This document shows positions 1-5,229 of a DNA stretch of 5,967 bases, piece by piece. Numbering within the stretch: position 1 is the first letter of the stretch; each line of letters opens with the position of its first letter. This DNA comes from RUG14223 sp051881075 (GTDB lineage: Bacteria; Bacillota; Clostridia; Oscillospirales; Acutalibacteraceae): the NCBI GenBank assembly GCA_051881075.1, contig JBJEPE010000001.1, positions 1 through 5,967 on the forward strand, in the 5' to 3' direction. Under the pieces are notes generated by a model. It had not been told where the DNA came from. It ran no database searches and saw only the letters and a program-made list of their open reading frames with translations. The position numbers and the translations under genes were made by a program.

Positions 1-309
1 CTCCCACTTTTCCACATGGAAAAGTCCACCCATACCGTTTGTTCAACCTGATATTTTGGCGCATAGCAGTTATCACAACCTCCGGCAAAAATTGTCAAGT
101 TTCTCGTCTAAAAGCTCACTAAAACTGTAATTTTTGAAAAAAGCAGTAGGTAATTAAAATACTCTCACTATAGTTGCCGCTGAACCGATATATTCATATG
201 TATGTTGCTCTTACTTATATGCTTATATGCAATAACTTGAACCTGTTTATTATAAGCAAGCCTAGATTTGCACGAATGTAAAATACAAATATTACCAATT
301 ATATAATAT
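1..309. other. Left flank with no convincing gene (probable host DNA)
   Basis: I see no supportable complete gene here. The stretch is A+T-rich with stops in all frames. Near the edge is an inverted repeat with 8-bp arms, ACTTTTCC at 6-13 and GGAAAAGT at 18-25, with a 4-base loop. Two short minus-strand frames are open across the left edge: one could start at the ATG at 64 after a GGAGG lying 14 bases upstream, the other at a TTG at 98. Neither has enough length to call. Because it lies beyond the tRNA 3' end, this part is probably chromosome next to the element rather than the element itself (inference). Confidence 0.5.
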
Positions 310-392
310 CATTTTCATTAAAATGCAAAGCGTGCATCACCTGCGAAGCATATATCGTACCGACAGGTATATCACCCGTTCCAATAGGAACG
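310..392. repeat. Intergenic array of small hairpins
   Basis: Four or more short stem-loops follow each other: CATTTT/AAAATG (310-315 with 320-325), TGC/GCA around GAA (342-350), TACC/GGTA (358-361 with 366-369) and CGTTCC/GGAACG around AATA (377-382 with 387-392). They are separated by similar linkers of the form ATCAC, ATATATC and ATATCAC. It ends a few bases before the tRNA terminator. The regularity suggests a dispersed intergenic repeat of the type found beside genes in clostridial genomes. That last point is from memory and would need a genome search. Confidence 0.45.
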
Positions 393-402
393 AATATTAT
401 TG

Positions 403-441
403 AAAAACCCACATTTGTGTGTTAGACAAATGTGGGCTTTT
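403..441 (-). terminator. Intrinsic terminator after the tRNA 3' end
   Basis: A perfect 11-bp stem (CCCACATTTGT at 408-418 with ACAAATGTGGG at 426-436) closes a 7-base loop and is followed on the minus strand by a run of five T. It starts 8 bases beyond the tRNA CCA end, so it is probably the native terminator of the tRNA gene. In the present arrangement it would also stop transcripts running leftward out of hicAB. Confidence 0.85.
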
Positions 442-443
442 CA

Positions 444-496
444 TGGTCCGAGTGACTGGAGTCGAACCAGCGGCCTCTTGAACCCCATTCAAGCGC
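444..496 (-). tRNA. 3' fragment of tRNA-Pro(GGG), presumed attachment site
   Basis: Read on the minus strand this is the 3' half of a tRNA. It has the anticodon stem-loop (477-493, stem CTTGA/TCAAG, anticodon GGG at 484-486 after the invariant T), a 5-base variable loop (472-476), the T arm (455-471, loop TTCGACT), the acceptor strand CACTCGG (448-454), discriminator A and an encoded CCA (444-446). Similarity stops at tRNA position 24: the D arm and 5' acceptor CCGAGTG do not follow to the right. Tyrosine integrases often recombine in a tRNA 3' end and leave a displaced 3' copy at one end of the element, while the element's own copy repairs the tRNA at the other end. The fragment would then be one attachment site, with a core of up to 53 bp. 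The intact gene should lie at the far right end, outside the window. Confidence 0.85.
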
Positions 497-593
497 ATAT
501 ATAGTATTAATGCGGTTTTGCTAACATTTAGGCAAAATACGGGCGAAATAGAAAGCATTATTTTTATATCTTTATCCAAGCTATATTTATGCT

Positions 594-1001
594 TTATTGC
601 TCGTTTATATTAAGTTTTTCAATTAAAGCGGATTGGAGCACTGCCGAGAAATTTATATTATTTTTTTCTGCGATTGTATTTAGCCACGCAGGAATAGTGC
701 AGTTTTTACGTATGGCATTATTACCGTACTTTTCTGCATATGTGTCCATATCAAGTACTACCATATTAATAAAATCGTTATCGTTTTCTATTTCTATATC
801 CTTTATTTTTGAGGCTTTGGGAATGGCTTTTCCGTCTTCAAGTTCATCAAGGACCCAACCAGAAGCAGCGTCTATAGCCATTACTATTGCATCTGCCAAA
901 CTATTTCCCTCTGTAACACAACCGGGTAAATCCGGAAATGTAACACAATAGCCCTCTGATTCTTCTAGCGGTGAAAAATATGCAGGATATACTAACTTCA
1001 T
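594..1001 (-). CDS. hicB: HicB-family antitoxin
   Basis: This 135-residue protein is the antitoxin of the HicAB pair; it should bind and neutralise HicA and repress their shared promoter. The N-terminal 60 or so residues carry the HicB signature of a degenerate RNase H fold (GYCVTFPDLPGC followed by a small-residue-rich helix). Residues about 95-130 look like a ribbon-helix-helix DNA-binding domain, as in the RHH class of HicB. The ATG follows GGAGG at 8 bases. It is the second gene of the operon, 54 bases after hicA. Its stop lies about 100 bases from the tRNA fragment, so transcription runs towards the attachment site. Family assignment is secure; autorepression is inferred from the family and from the operator-like palindrome in the hicA promoter. 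Confidence 0.9.
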   Translation of the reverse strand: MKLVYPAYFSPLEESEGYCVTFPDLPGCVTEGNSLADAIVMAIDAASGWVLDELEDGKAIPKASKIKDIEIENDNDFINMVVLDMDTYAEKYGNNAIRKNCTIPAWLNTIAEKNNINFSAVLQSALIEKLNINEQ

Positions 1002-1055
1002 AAAAATAACCTCCGTTTTTAATAGATATAAAAGAGGTGAGGCAAGGAGCAGGAC

Positions 1056-1238
1056 TTATTTCAGTCCTGCTTGCTTGAATATTGAATTTACAGTTTTTAT
1101 ATCCAAGTCCCCTCTATGGTTCGGAATTGTAACCTTACCTTTTTTGGTGGGATGAATGTATTGATTATGTGAACCTTTTGTATTTTTAAGTGTCCATCCG
1201 TCATCAAGTAGGATTTTTTCAATTTCACGAAACCTCAT
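1056..1238 (-). CDS. hicA: HicA-family mRNA interferase toxin
   Basis: This is a 60-residue toxin of the HicA type, a small double-stranded-RNA-binding-fold ribonuclease that cleaves mRNA independently of its codons in the characterised members. Visible signatures are the glycine-serine-histidine motif with the presumed catalytic His at residue 24 and the C-terminal IPNHRGDLDIKTVNSIFKQ segment. The length is normal for the family. I start at the ATG at 1238, which follows AGGAGG at 7 bases. A longer frame back to 1286 would begin inside the -35 box and run through the -10 box, so it cannot be the start of a transcript made from that promoter. The toxin-first order with hicB is the common one. 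Confidence 0.92.
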   Translation of the reverse strand: MRFREIEKILLDDGWTLKNTKGSHNQYIHPTKKGKVTIPNHRGDLDIKTVNSIFKQAGLK

Positions 1239-1257
1239 TCCCTCACCTCCTGTATAT

Positions 1258-1286
1258 ATTATAGCACGCATTATGCGCATTGTCAA
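1258..1286 (-). promoter_or_regulatory. hicAB promoter, consensus -35 and -10
   Basis: On the minus strand TTGACA (1281-1286) and TATAAT (1258-1263) are separated by exactly 17 bases, a full consensus pair. Transcription would start near 1251, leaving a leader of only about 13 bases that is little more than the ribosome binding site of hicA. Confidence 0.9.
1267..1277. promoter_or_regulatory. Operator-like palindrome in the hicAB promoter spacer
   Basis: CGCAT-T-ATGCG is a perfect inverted repeat lying between the -35 and -10 boxes. HicB proteins with DNA-binding domains are known to bind palindromes at their own promoter, so this is the likely HicB operator (inference). Confidence 0.6.
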
Positions 1287-1289
1287 TAG

Positions 1290-1321
1290 ATTTATATTAA
1301 ATTTATATTAAATTTATATTA
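1290..1321. repeat. Three tandem 11-bp A+T repeats upstream of hicA
   Basis: The unit ATTTATATTAA occurs at 1290-1300 and 1301-1311, and a third partial unit ATTTATATTA at 1312-1321. The period is 11 bp, close to one helical turn. The array lies just upstream of the hicA -35 box, so it could act as an UP element. The same 10-mer in the same orientation also occurs at 651-660 and 1383-1392, with a near copy at 604-612, which also fits integrase arm-type sites. Confidence 0.6.
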
Positions 1322-1342
1322 TTTTTTATTTCAAAATAAATA

Positions 1343-1379
1343 CGCTGTTGCTAAATTGTATTAGAATTTAACAGCAGCG
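1343..1379 (-). terminator. Probable integrase terminator
   Basis: A 15-bp imperfect stem (1343-1357 with 1365-1379) encloses a 7-base loop. It has one mismatch and one G-T pair on the minus strand. It begins 6 bases past the integrase stop, and a T-rich stretch follows on the minus strand. The T tract is interrupted, so termination may be partial. Confidence 0.6.
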
Positions 1380-1384
1380 GTTAT

Positions 1385-2452
1385 TTATATTATTTTATCT
1401 GTAATTTTTCGCAAAGCTTCAAAATCGCTGTGCTGGTAGTGCATCAGCATCTCTGCACTTGTATGACCCATTAAACTCAACTTATCTTTATCAGGCGCAT
1501 TGACGTTTTTAATTAAGGTAGCAAAGGTATGGCGGCAACAATGAGGCGTTATCTTACGCAATTCTCCGGTAGAATTTTTTGCCGGATATGGCAGACCCAT
1601 TTTATTTAACGCCGGATAAAATATTTCGTTCCTATATTTTTTTAGACTTATCTTTTTACCTTTATCGTTAAAGACATATCCTTCATTGCGATTGCCTATC
1701 CATTTTTCAATTAAAGTAACTATTCGAGGATTTAATGTAACTATTCTATTTATTCCTGCTGCTGTTTTTGCTCCTCCTACAAAGCTTTTTTCAATACGAT
1801 TATAGTTTTCTACTTTTAGATCCAAAAGCTCGCTTGGGCGAAATCCTAGCAAACAGTGGCAATATATAATATCGGCTCCGTATACAATACCTATGTTTCT
1901 ACGGATAATATCCAGCTCATTAAGTGTAAAAGCTTCCTTCTCTTTAATTTTATCTGAGTCTACATATAAAAACTGAGATATATTAATACTATCACTTAGC
2001 CGTCGAGGTATAGTGTATTTATACATCAGTGAGCATAAGGCTCTCATATTTTGCTTTGTCCTACTCCCCTTATCGCATTCATCAAGACACTCCTGCCAGT
2101 CTTCTATTGTAAGCTCTCTGAAATTAACATAATATATCGGTTGAAAATACTTCTTAGCGGCTCTATAACAGTTTAATGTACTTTTACTGCGATTTTTTCT
2201 ATCATACTCAGTTTCAAATAAATCATATATTTGTAAAAATGTTTTTTCTACTACTTTTGTTTCGGTCGGTGGTTGCATATTGGCTAAAATCTCTAATGCT
2301 TCTTTTTTTGTACGTATTCCTGTGCGTTTAGTGGCTCTCCTGTGTGATTTTCCATTTTCGTCTAAATAATATCCCCATGTTTTTTCAACACGCCAGCGAC
2401 CGTCTGAGCAGCGGCAAACGCATCCTTGTCCGTTACCTCGTGATTTAGGCAT
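1385..2452 (-). CDS. int: Tyrosine recombinase (phage-type integrase)
   Basis: This 355-residue site-specific recombinase should integrate and excise the element at the tRNA-Pro site. Residues about 1-60 resemble the AP2-like N-terminal DNA-binding domain of phage and Tn916-type integrases (arm sites). About 70-165 is the SAM-like core-binding domain, and about 175-355 the catalytic domain. The catalytic set is complete: Arg205 (GFRPSELL), Lys229 in the beta hairpin, His304 and Arg307 (HCCRH), His330 (LMGH) and nucleophile Tyr339. I use the ATG at 2452, 11 bases after GGAG; the in-frame GTG at 2464 abuts that site and is unlikely. hicAB lies between int and the attachment site, which is less usual than int lying directly beside it. 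No strong promoter of its own is evident; expression may come from upstream or from a weak divergent promoter near 2512-2542. Confidence 0.95.
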   Translation of the reverse strand: MPKSRGNGQGCVCRCSDGRWRVEKTWGYYLDENGKSHRRATKRTGIRTKKEALEILANMQPPTETKVVEKTFLQIYDLFETEYDRKNRSKSTLNCYRAAKKYFQPIYYVNFRELTIEDWQECLDECDKGSRTKQNMRALCSLMYKYTIPRRLSDSINISQFLYVDSDKIKEKEAFTLNELDIIRRNIGIVYGADIIYCHCLLGFRPSELLDLKVENYNRIEKSFVGGAKTAAGINRIVTLNPRIVTLIEKWIGNRNEGYVFNDKGKKISLKKYRNEIFYPALNKMGLPYPAKNSTGELRKITPHCCRHTFATLIKNVNAPDKDKLSLMGHTSAEMLMHYQHSDFEALRKITDKII

Positions 2453-2490
2453 AATTATAATCACTCCAATTTTATATTTCCATGCAAATC

Positions 2491-2519
2491 TTGACTTTTT
2501 TAAAAGGAATGATTATAAT
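2491..2519 (+). promoter_or_regulatory. Plus-strand promoter between int and membrane-protein gene
   Basis: TTGACT (2491-2496) and TATAAT (2514-2519) are 17 bases apart, near consensus. It reads rightward although both neighbouring genes read leftward. Transcription would start near 2526 and meet a strong terminator about 80 bases on. Confidence 0.75.
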
Positions 2520-2537
2520 AAAAATATCATTCCTTTT
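2502..2537. promoter_or_regulatory. 12-bp inverted repeat around the -10 box
   Basis: AAAAGGAATGAT (2502-2513) and ATCATTCCTTTT (2526-2537) are perfectly complementary arms flanking the plus-strand -10 box. It may be an operator, or a terminator for the leftward transcript of the membrane-protein gene: on the minus strand the stem ends in TTTT but is then followed by A. It also overlaps a possible weak leftward -10 (TATAAT on the minus strand, 2512-2517) for int. Confidence 0.6.
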
Positions 2538-2609
2538 GTGAGGTTTCTGTATTTCTTGCAATGGATGATCTGACTTCACGGTGTTGCCGCACTGTGGAGT
2601 CCTTTTTTT
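2526..2609 (+). ncRNA. Putative small RNA of about 84 nt
   Basis: The unit is defined only by its ends: a near-consensus promoter at 2491-2519 and an intrinsic terminator at 2572-2609. No ORF with a ribosome binding site fits inside. The longest short frame from a GTG at 2538 gives 11 hydrophobic residues and stops at the foot of the terminator, without a Shine-Dalgarno sequence. The 5' end AUCAUUCC could pair with GGAUGAU at 2563-2569, giving a second stem. It is not a family I recognise. It would be antisense to any leftward message running from the membrane-protein gene into int. Confidence 0.55.
2572..2609 (+). terminator. Intrinsic terminator of the putative small RNA
   Basis: GACTTCACGGTG (2572-2583) and CACTGTGGAGTC (2590-2601) form a 12-bp stem on the plus strand, counting two G-U pairs, with a 6-base loop. 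One base later comes a run of seven T (2603-2609). The G-U pairs become mismatches on the minus strand, so the element works rightward. Confidence 0.85.
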
Positions 2610-2651
2610 ATTTTATAAGTCATCCGATGATTAAGCCGGGTGATTTCGTTA

Positions 2652-3608
2652 TTACTGCTTCTCAATACTCCATTTACCGTCAGCATTTATTTCAAAAAAT
2701 GCACTGCCGGATATCTCGACTATCTGGGTTCCATTGTAATCCCCGATTTCATTAATTAATAAGTCATATCCTTTTGATGAATATACCCGAACTACAAAGT
2801 TACTATTTCCATCATGTGTGAATTTATATATAGATGTACTTCCGCTAAAAATTGGTGTTACAAAATCTCCATGACCGGAAAAGTCTATCTCATTTGTTGT
2901 TGAAAGTTTATCAATAGTATATGACCAGTTGCCATCTGCTTTAATATTAAGCATATATGGATTGTCTCCGGTAAGCAGTACGGTACCATCGTAATTACCG
3001 ATTTCATTAATAATAATATCCTTTTCATTTTTATCATCATATAAATATACTATAAAATTACTGTTTCCATCATGCTTAAAATGTATTGTATATAGGCCGC
3101 TACCGGTTTTTATGTCAGATATTGCAGAGTCACCATGTCCAGAGTTTTTAATTGGCTTAAATAATTCCAATCCGCATCGTTCACAAATACCGTTATCAGT
3201 TGTGTGTCCAAGCGCCTTACCTTTTGTTTTACCGCAAATAGAACAGGTCTTCGGTGTTGTGCAGTCTGCATCTTTCCATGCATGGCCTAATGCGGGTTCT
3301 ATATCTCCGCACCTAGTACATTTGCCATCAGTTGTACAGGTGACACCCTCATAATTATGTCCCAAAACGCTACCTCGTTTTTCACCGCACTTAGAACATA
3401 TGCTTGGAGTGGTACACGTTGCCTCGATCCAATCATGTTCACACTCAGGAGTACTACTTAAAGTAGATTCTGCGCTACCGGATGATGAGCGAGTATCGCT
3501 ATATGACGTGCTAGGCGATTTCGTGCCATCCTTTAATTCATTATAAGCTCCTACGCCTATAAGCGCCAGAATTATTATAGTGATGAGTATAATACGTTTT
3601 TTGTTCAT
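2652..3608 (-). CDS. Membrane-anchored Cys-rich protein with tandem beta-domain repeats
   Basis: This 318-residue protein has an N-terminal anchor (residues 5-22, after a Lys/Arg start) with no lipobox, so most of the protein should be outside the membrane. A Ser/Thr-rich linker (23-55) follows, then three full copies and a final part-copy (about 56-148) of a unit with a CxxCG core ending in LGH, a repeat seen in many secreted Firmicutes proteins. Two copies of an approximately 75-residue domain end it (about 156-235 and 244-318). Both carry SGHGD, DGNSNF, an INEIG-Y-GT segment and a closing ADG-W motif. I start at the ATG at 3608, 8 bases after GGGAG; an ATG seven codons upstream lacks a good site. 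The gene sits between int and the immunity region, where lysogenic-conversion and superinfection-exclusion genes often lie. That role is inference; the function is unknown. Confidence 0.85.
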   Translation of the reverse strand: MNKKRIILITIIILALIGVGAYNELKDGTKSPSTSYSDTRSSSGSAESTLSSTPECEHDWIEATCTTPSICSKCGEKRGSVLGHNYEGVTCTTDGKCTRCGDIEPALGHAWKDADCTTPKTCSICGKTKGKALGHTTDNGICERCGLELFKPIKNSGHGDSAISDIKTGSGLYTIHFKHDGNSNFIVYLYDDKNEKDIIINEIGNYDGTVLLTGDNPYMLNIKADGNWSYTIDKLSTTNEIDFSGHGDFVTPIFSGSTSIYKFTHDGNSNFVVRVYSSKGYDLLINEIGDYNGTQIVEISGSAFFEINADGKWSIEKQ

Positions 3609-3659
3609 TGCAAAATCTCCCATTTCCATTATTTACCTGTATCTTTTTGTCGATTTTTC

Positions 3660-3678
3660 CCTCATAATTCTTATGAGG
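3660..3678 (+). promoter_or_regulatory. Hairpin that hides the immA ribosome binding site
   Basis: CCTCATAA-TTC-TTATGAGG is a perfect 8-bp inverted repeat. Its right arm contains the GAGG that serves as ribosome binding site for the following TTG start, and its left arm contains the complementary CCTC. As RNA it could mask that site; as DNA it could be an operator between the two divergent genes. I found no convincing promoter for either gene in the intervening 78 bases. Confidence 0.55.
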
Positions 3679-3686
3679 TGATTAAT

Positions 3687-4256
3687 TTGAATTATAAAAA
3701 ATATCAGAATGTGCGAGATGTTGTTTGGAAAATCTTAATTCAAGAAAACATTACCGCACTTCCTATTAAAGTTGGGTCATTGTGTGCAAATCTTGGCATA
3801 ATAGTAAAATACTATTTGCCTAATGACGACAATGACGGGTACTGCACATTTGTTAATGATGTTCCGTACATATTCGTAAATAAAAATTGTGTGCACTCGA
3901 GAAAACGATTTACAATAGCGCATGAGCTTGGACATTTATTATTGGGACACGTAGGCAAATATAATTTAGTCAACCGTGAACCGTCCCCATCGGACAAACC
4001 AATAGAGCATGAAGCTAATGTATTCGCTAGCCGCCTGCTTGCGCCTGCCTGCGTTTTATGGGGGTGCGAAGTTAAAACCGCTGCTGATATAGTAGCTCTA
4101 TGTGATATTAGCCCTAAGGCAGCGGAATTTCGCATGAAGCGAATGGAAGAATTATATAAACGAAACAAATTCTTAACGTCCCCATTAGAAAGGCAGGTGT
4201 ATGCGCAATTTAAAAATTTTATTAAATGTCATCGTCCATATCAGGAAGATTTTTAA
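3687..4256 (+). CDS. immA: ImmA/IrrE-family zinc metallopeptidase
   Basis: This 189-residue protein has the COG2856 fold: the zinc-binding motif HELGH at residues 79-83 (RFTIAHELGHLLLGH) and a downstream HEAN.FASRLL segment whose Glu109 is the likely third ligand. ImmA of ICEBs1 cleaves its cognate repressor ImmR to start the element's programme, so this enzyme probably acts on the adjacent XRE repressor (inference). I start at the TTG at 3687, 8 bases after GAGG; a GTG at 3678 overlaps that site. Unlike the usual immR-immA operon, the gene is convergent with the repressor and overlaps its 3' end by 35 bases. It is divergent from the membrane-protein gene. The symbol is by family and not proof of orthology. 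Confidence 0.88.
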   Translation: MNYKKYQNVRDVVWKILIQENITALPIKVGSLCANLGIIVKYYLPNDDNDGYCTFVNDVPYIFVNKNCVHSRKRFTIAHELGHLLLGHVGKYNLVNREPSPSDKPIEHEANVFASRLLAPACVLWGCEVKTAADIVALCDISPKAAEFRMKRMEELYKRNKFLTSPLERQVYAQFKNFIKCHRPYQEDF

Positions 4257-4683
4257 GCTTTTCAATATCGCTGTCTGTGACGGTCCGTTCTTCAAAGCGG
4301 CCGTTACGGGCGGCGATTTTTATTTTATGTACCTTTTCTGTGTATTTGGGATTCACTTTTAAATCCTCTGAATACTCAAAAAGCTTGTTTTTCCCGGCAT
4401 CATTAAGCATTTCATAGTTTTGAATAAGTTTTTGTTTTTTTACGTCGTCCTCACTATTTATGTTAAGAGAACTATTTTGAATGTCTAACAAATAGTCTGT
4501 GGTAACATTAAATCTCTTAGCTACTTTTATTAAAAACAAATGTCCCGGTTCTCTTAGACCATTTTCATAATTTCTTAAAGTAGTATAAGGAATACCAAGT
4601 TCATTTGCTAAATCTTCACGAGATACATTGTTAGATTTTCTTAGATTAATAATTTTCTGTCCTAAAGATTTTGATATTTCCAT
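4222..4683 (-). CDS. XRE-family repressor (ImmR/CI-like)
   Basis: This 153-residue regulator has an N-terminal HTH_3 domain (about 8-62, with LANELGIPYTTLRNYENG as the turn and recognition helix). A charged helical middle follows, and the tail (about 116-153) contains an AARNG motif and acidic end. It has no LexA-like S24 peptidase domain, so it cannot self-cleave, which fits control by a separate ImmA-type protease. The ATG at 4683 lies 6 bases after AGGAGG; a frame extending to 4731 would start in the -35 box. It is divergent from the Cro-like gene and should bind the GCTCAA operators between them, repressing the rightward operon. The 3' end overlaps immA antisense. Confidence 0.9.
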   Translation of the reverse strand: MEISKSLGQKIINLRKSNNVSREDLANELGIPYTTLRNYENGLREPGHLFLIKVAKRFNVTTDYLLDIQNSSLNINSEDDVKKQKLIQNYEMLNDAGKNKLFEYSEDLKVNPKYTEKVHKIKIAARNGRFEERTVTDSDIEKLKNLPDMDDDI

Positions 4684-4702
4684 ATAGCACCTCCTGAAGA
4701 AT

Positions 4703-4731
4703 AGTATAATATGAATATTTTGCATTGTCAA
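4703..4731 (-). promoter_or_regulatory. Repressor promoter
   Basis: On the minus strand TTGACA (4726-4731) and TATACT (4703-4708) are 17 bases apart. The strong promoter fits a constitutively made lysogenic repressor. The third operator lies about 11 bases upstream of the -35 box, where a bound repressor could activate. Confidence 0.85.
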
Positions 4732-4741
4732 GAAAATAATT

Positions 4742-4754
4742 GCCCAAATCGAAC
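4742..4754. promoter_or_regulatory. Operator 3 (degenerate)
   Basis: On the minus strand this reads GTTCGATTTGGGC, matching operator 2 (GCTCAATTTGAGC) at 10 of 13 positions. Its centre is 40 bp from operator 1. Confidence 0.55.
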
Positions 4755-4772
4755 AATTTTTTTAAAAAACGC

Positions 4773-4799
4773 TTGACTTTTGCTCAAAATGAGTATAAT
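4773..4799 (+). promoter_or_regulatory. Rightward early promoter
   Basis: TTGACT (4773-4778) precedes TATAAT at 4794-4799 with 15 bases between them, and an overlapping TATAAT at 4799-4804 lies at 20. Neither spacing is ideal, so I am sure of the region but not of the exact -10. Operator 1 fills the spacer, so a bound repressor would block polymerase. Confidence 0.7.
4782..4794. promoter_or_regulatory. Operator 1
   Basis: GCTCAAAATGAGT is a near-perfect palindrome inside the rightward promoter, sharing half-site GCTCA with operator 2. Confidence 0.75.
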
Positions 4800-4811
4800 A
4801 TAATGATAGAG

Positions 4812-4824
4812 GCTCAATTTGAGC
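4812..4824. promoter_or_regulatory. Operator 2
   Basis: GCTCAATTTGAGC is a palindrome with two 6-base arms. It lies just after the rightward promoter, 30 bp centre to centre from operator 1, close to three helical turns. Confidence 0.75.
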
Positions 4825-4849
4825 AAAAATATAAAATAGGAGTGGTTAA

Positions 4850-5059
4850 ATGAAATTGCCAGTAATTGAACTCGAACGAATTAAACACGACCTAAGTAAA
4901 GAGCAGTTTTCTAAAATATTGGGGGTATCTAGGAGAACAATTCAAAATTGGCAAAGTGGAAAAACTGAGATGCCGATATCCAAATTAATAATCCTTGCAA
5001 ATACATGGAATTGTACAACTGATTATTTGCTAGGATTGGTTAATAACAAATCTGCATAG
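4850..5059 (+). CDS. Cro-like XRE-family regulator
   Basis: This 69-residue protein is almost entirely one XRE helix-turn-helix domain (FSKILGVSRRTIQNWQSGKTEMPISKL, followed by a TTDYLLGL end). It starts at an ATG 7 bases after GGAG and is the first gene of the rightward operon, divergent from the repressor. Its position and size suit a Cro function, turning down the repressor by binding the same operators (inference). The recognition helix differs from that of the repressor (SRRTIQNW against PYTTLRNY), so they may prefer different operators. Confidence 0.85.
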   Translation: MKLPVIELERIKHDLSKEQFSKILGVSRRTIQNWQSGKTEMPISKLIILANTWNCTTDYLLGLVNNKSA

Positions 5060-5091
5060 GCAGATATTACAAATGAAAGGATGTGACAATC

Positions 5092-5229
5092 GTGTCGGAT
5101 AAACTAGCTAATTCAATATTACAAGAAATTAAAGCTATAAATGTTGCGTTAAAAGCTTTAACCGCAAGCGTTAAGGCAATAAGCGCACAAAATGCGCAGA
5201 TTATAGAGTTGCTTAAAAAGCAAAAGTAA
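5092..5229 (+). CDS. Small helical protein, 45 residues, GTG start
   Basis: A GTG at 5092 about 10 bases after AAGGA opens a 45-residue frame beginning MSDKLAN and ending NAQIIELLKKQK. It is Ala/Ile/Leu-rich with heptad-like spacing and should be largely helical, perhaps a coiled coil. It sits 32 bases after the Cro-like gene in the early operon. Its last 14 residues nearly match the end of the next protein (NAQIIELLKKKK), and its start resembles that protein's MADK start, so the two are related by duplication. Function unknown. Confidence 0.7.
   Translation: MSDKLANSILQEIKAINVALKALTASVKAISAQNAQIIELLKKQK

Noticed and set aside
1..98. Partial minus-strand coding region at the left edge
   Set aside because: Two frames are open over fewer than 35 codons, neither with a well-spaced ribosome binding site, and no family is recognisable.
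397..579. 60-residue minus-strand ORF
   Set aside because: It runs through the tRNA fragment and its terminator, has no ribosome binding site and no family resemblance.
589..951. 120-residue plus-strand ORF
   Set aside because: It is antisense to hicB, low in complexity and without a ribosome binding site.
1290..1321. Possible CRISPR or iteron array
   Set aside because: The 11-bp units abut without spacers and are purely A+T, unlike a CRISPR array, and there is no replication gene nearby to support iterons.
2561..2755. 64-residue plus-strand ORF downstream of the putative small-RNA promoter
   Set aside because: It has no ribosome binding site, runs straight through the intrinsic terminator and overlaps the end of the membrane-protein gene.
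3112..3354. 80-residue plus-strand ORF
   Set aside because: It is antisense to the repeated Cys-rich part of the membrane protein, and its apparent pattern mirrors those repeats.
3812..4168. 118-residue minus-strand ORF
   Set aside because: It is antisense to the metallopeptidase gene, whose HELGH motif makes the plus strand the coding one.
4226..4417. 63-residue plus-strand ORF
   Set aside because: It is antisense to the repressor tail and has no ribosome binding site.
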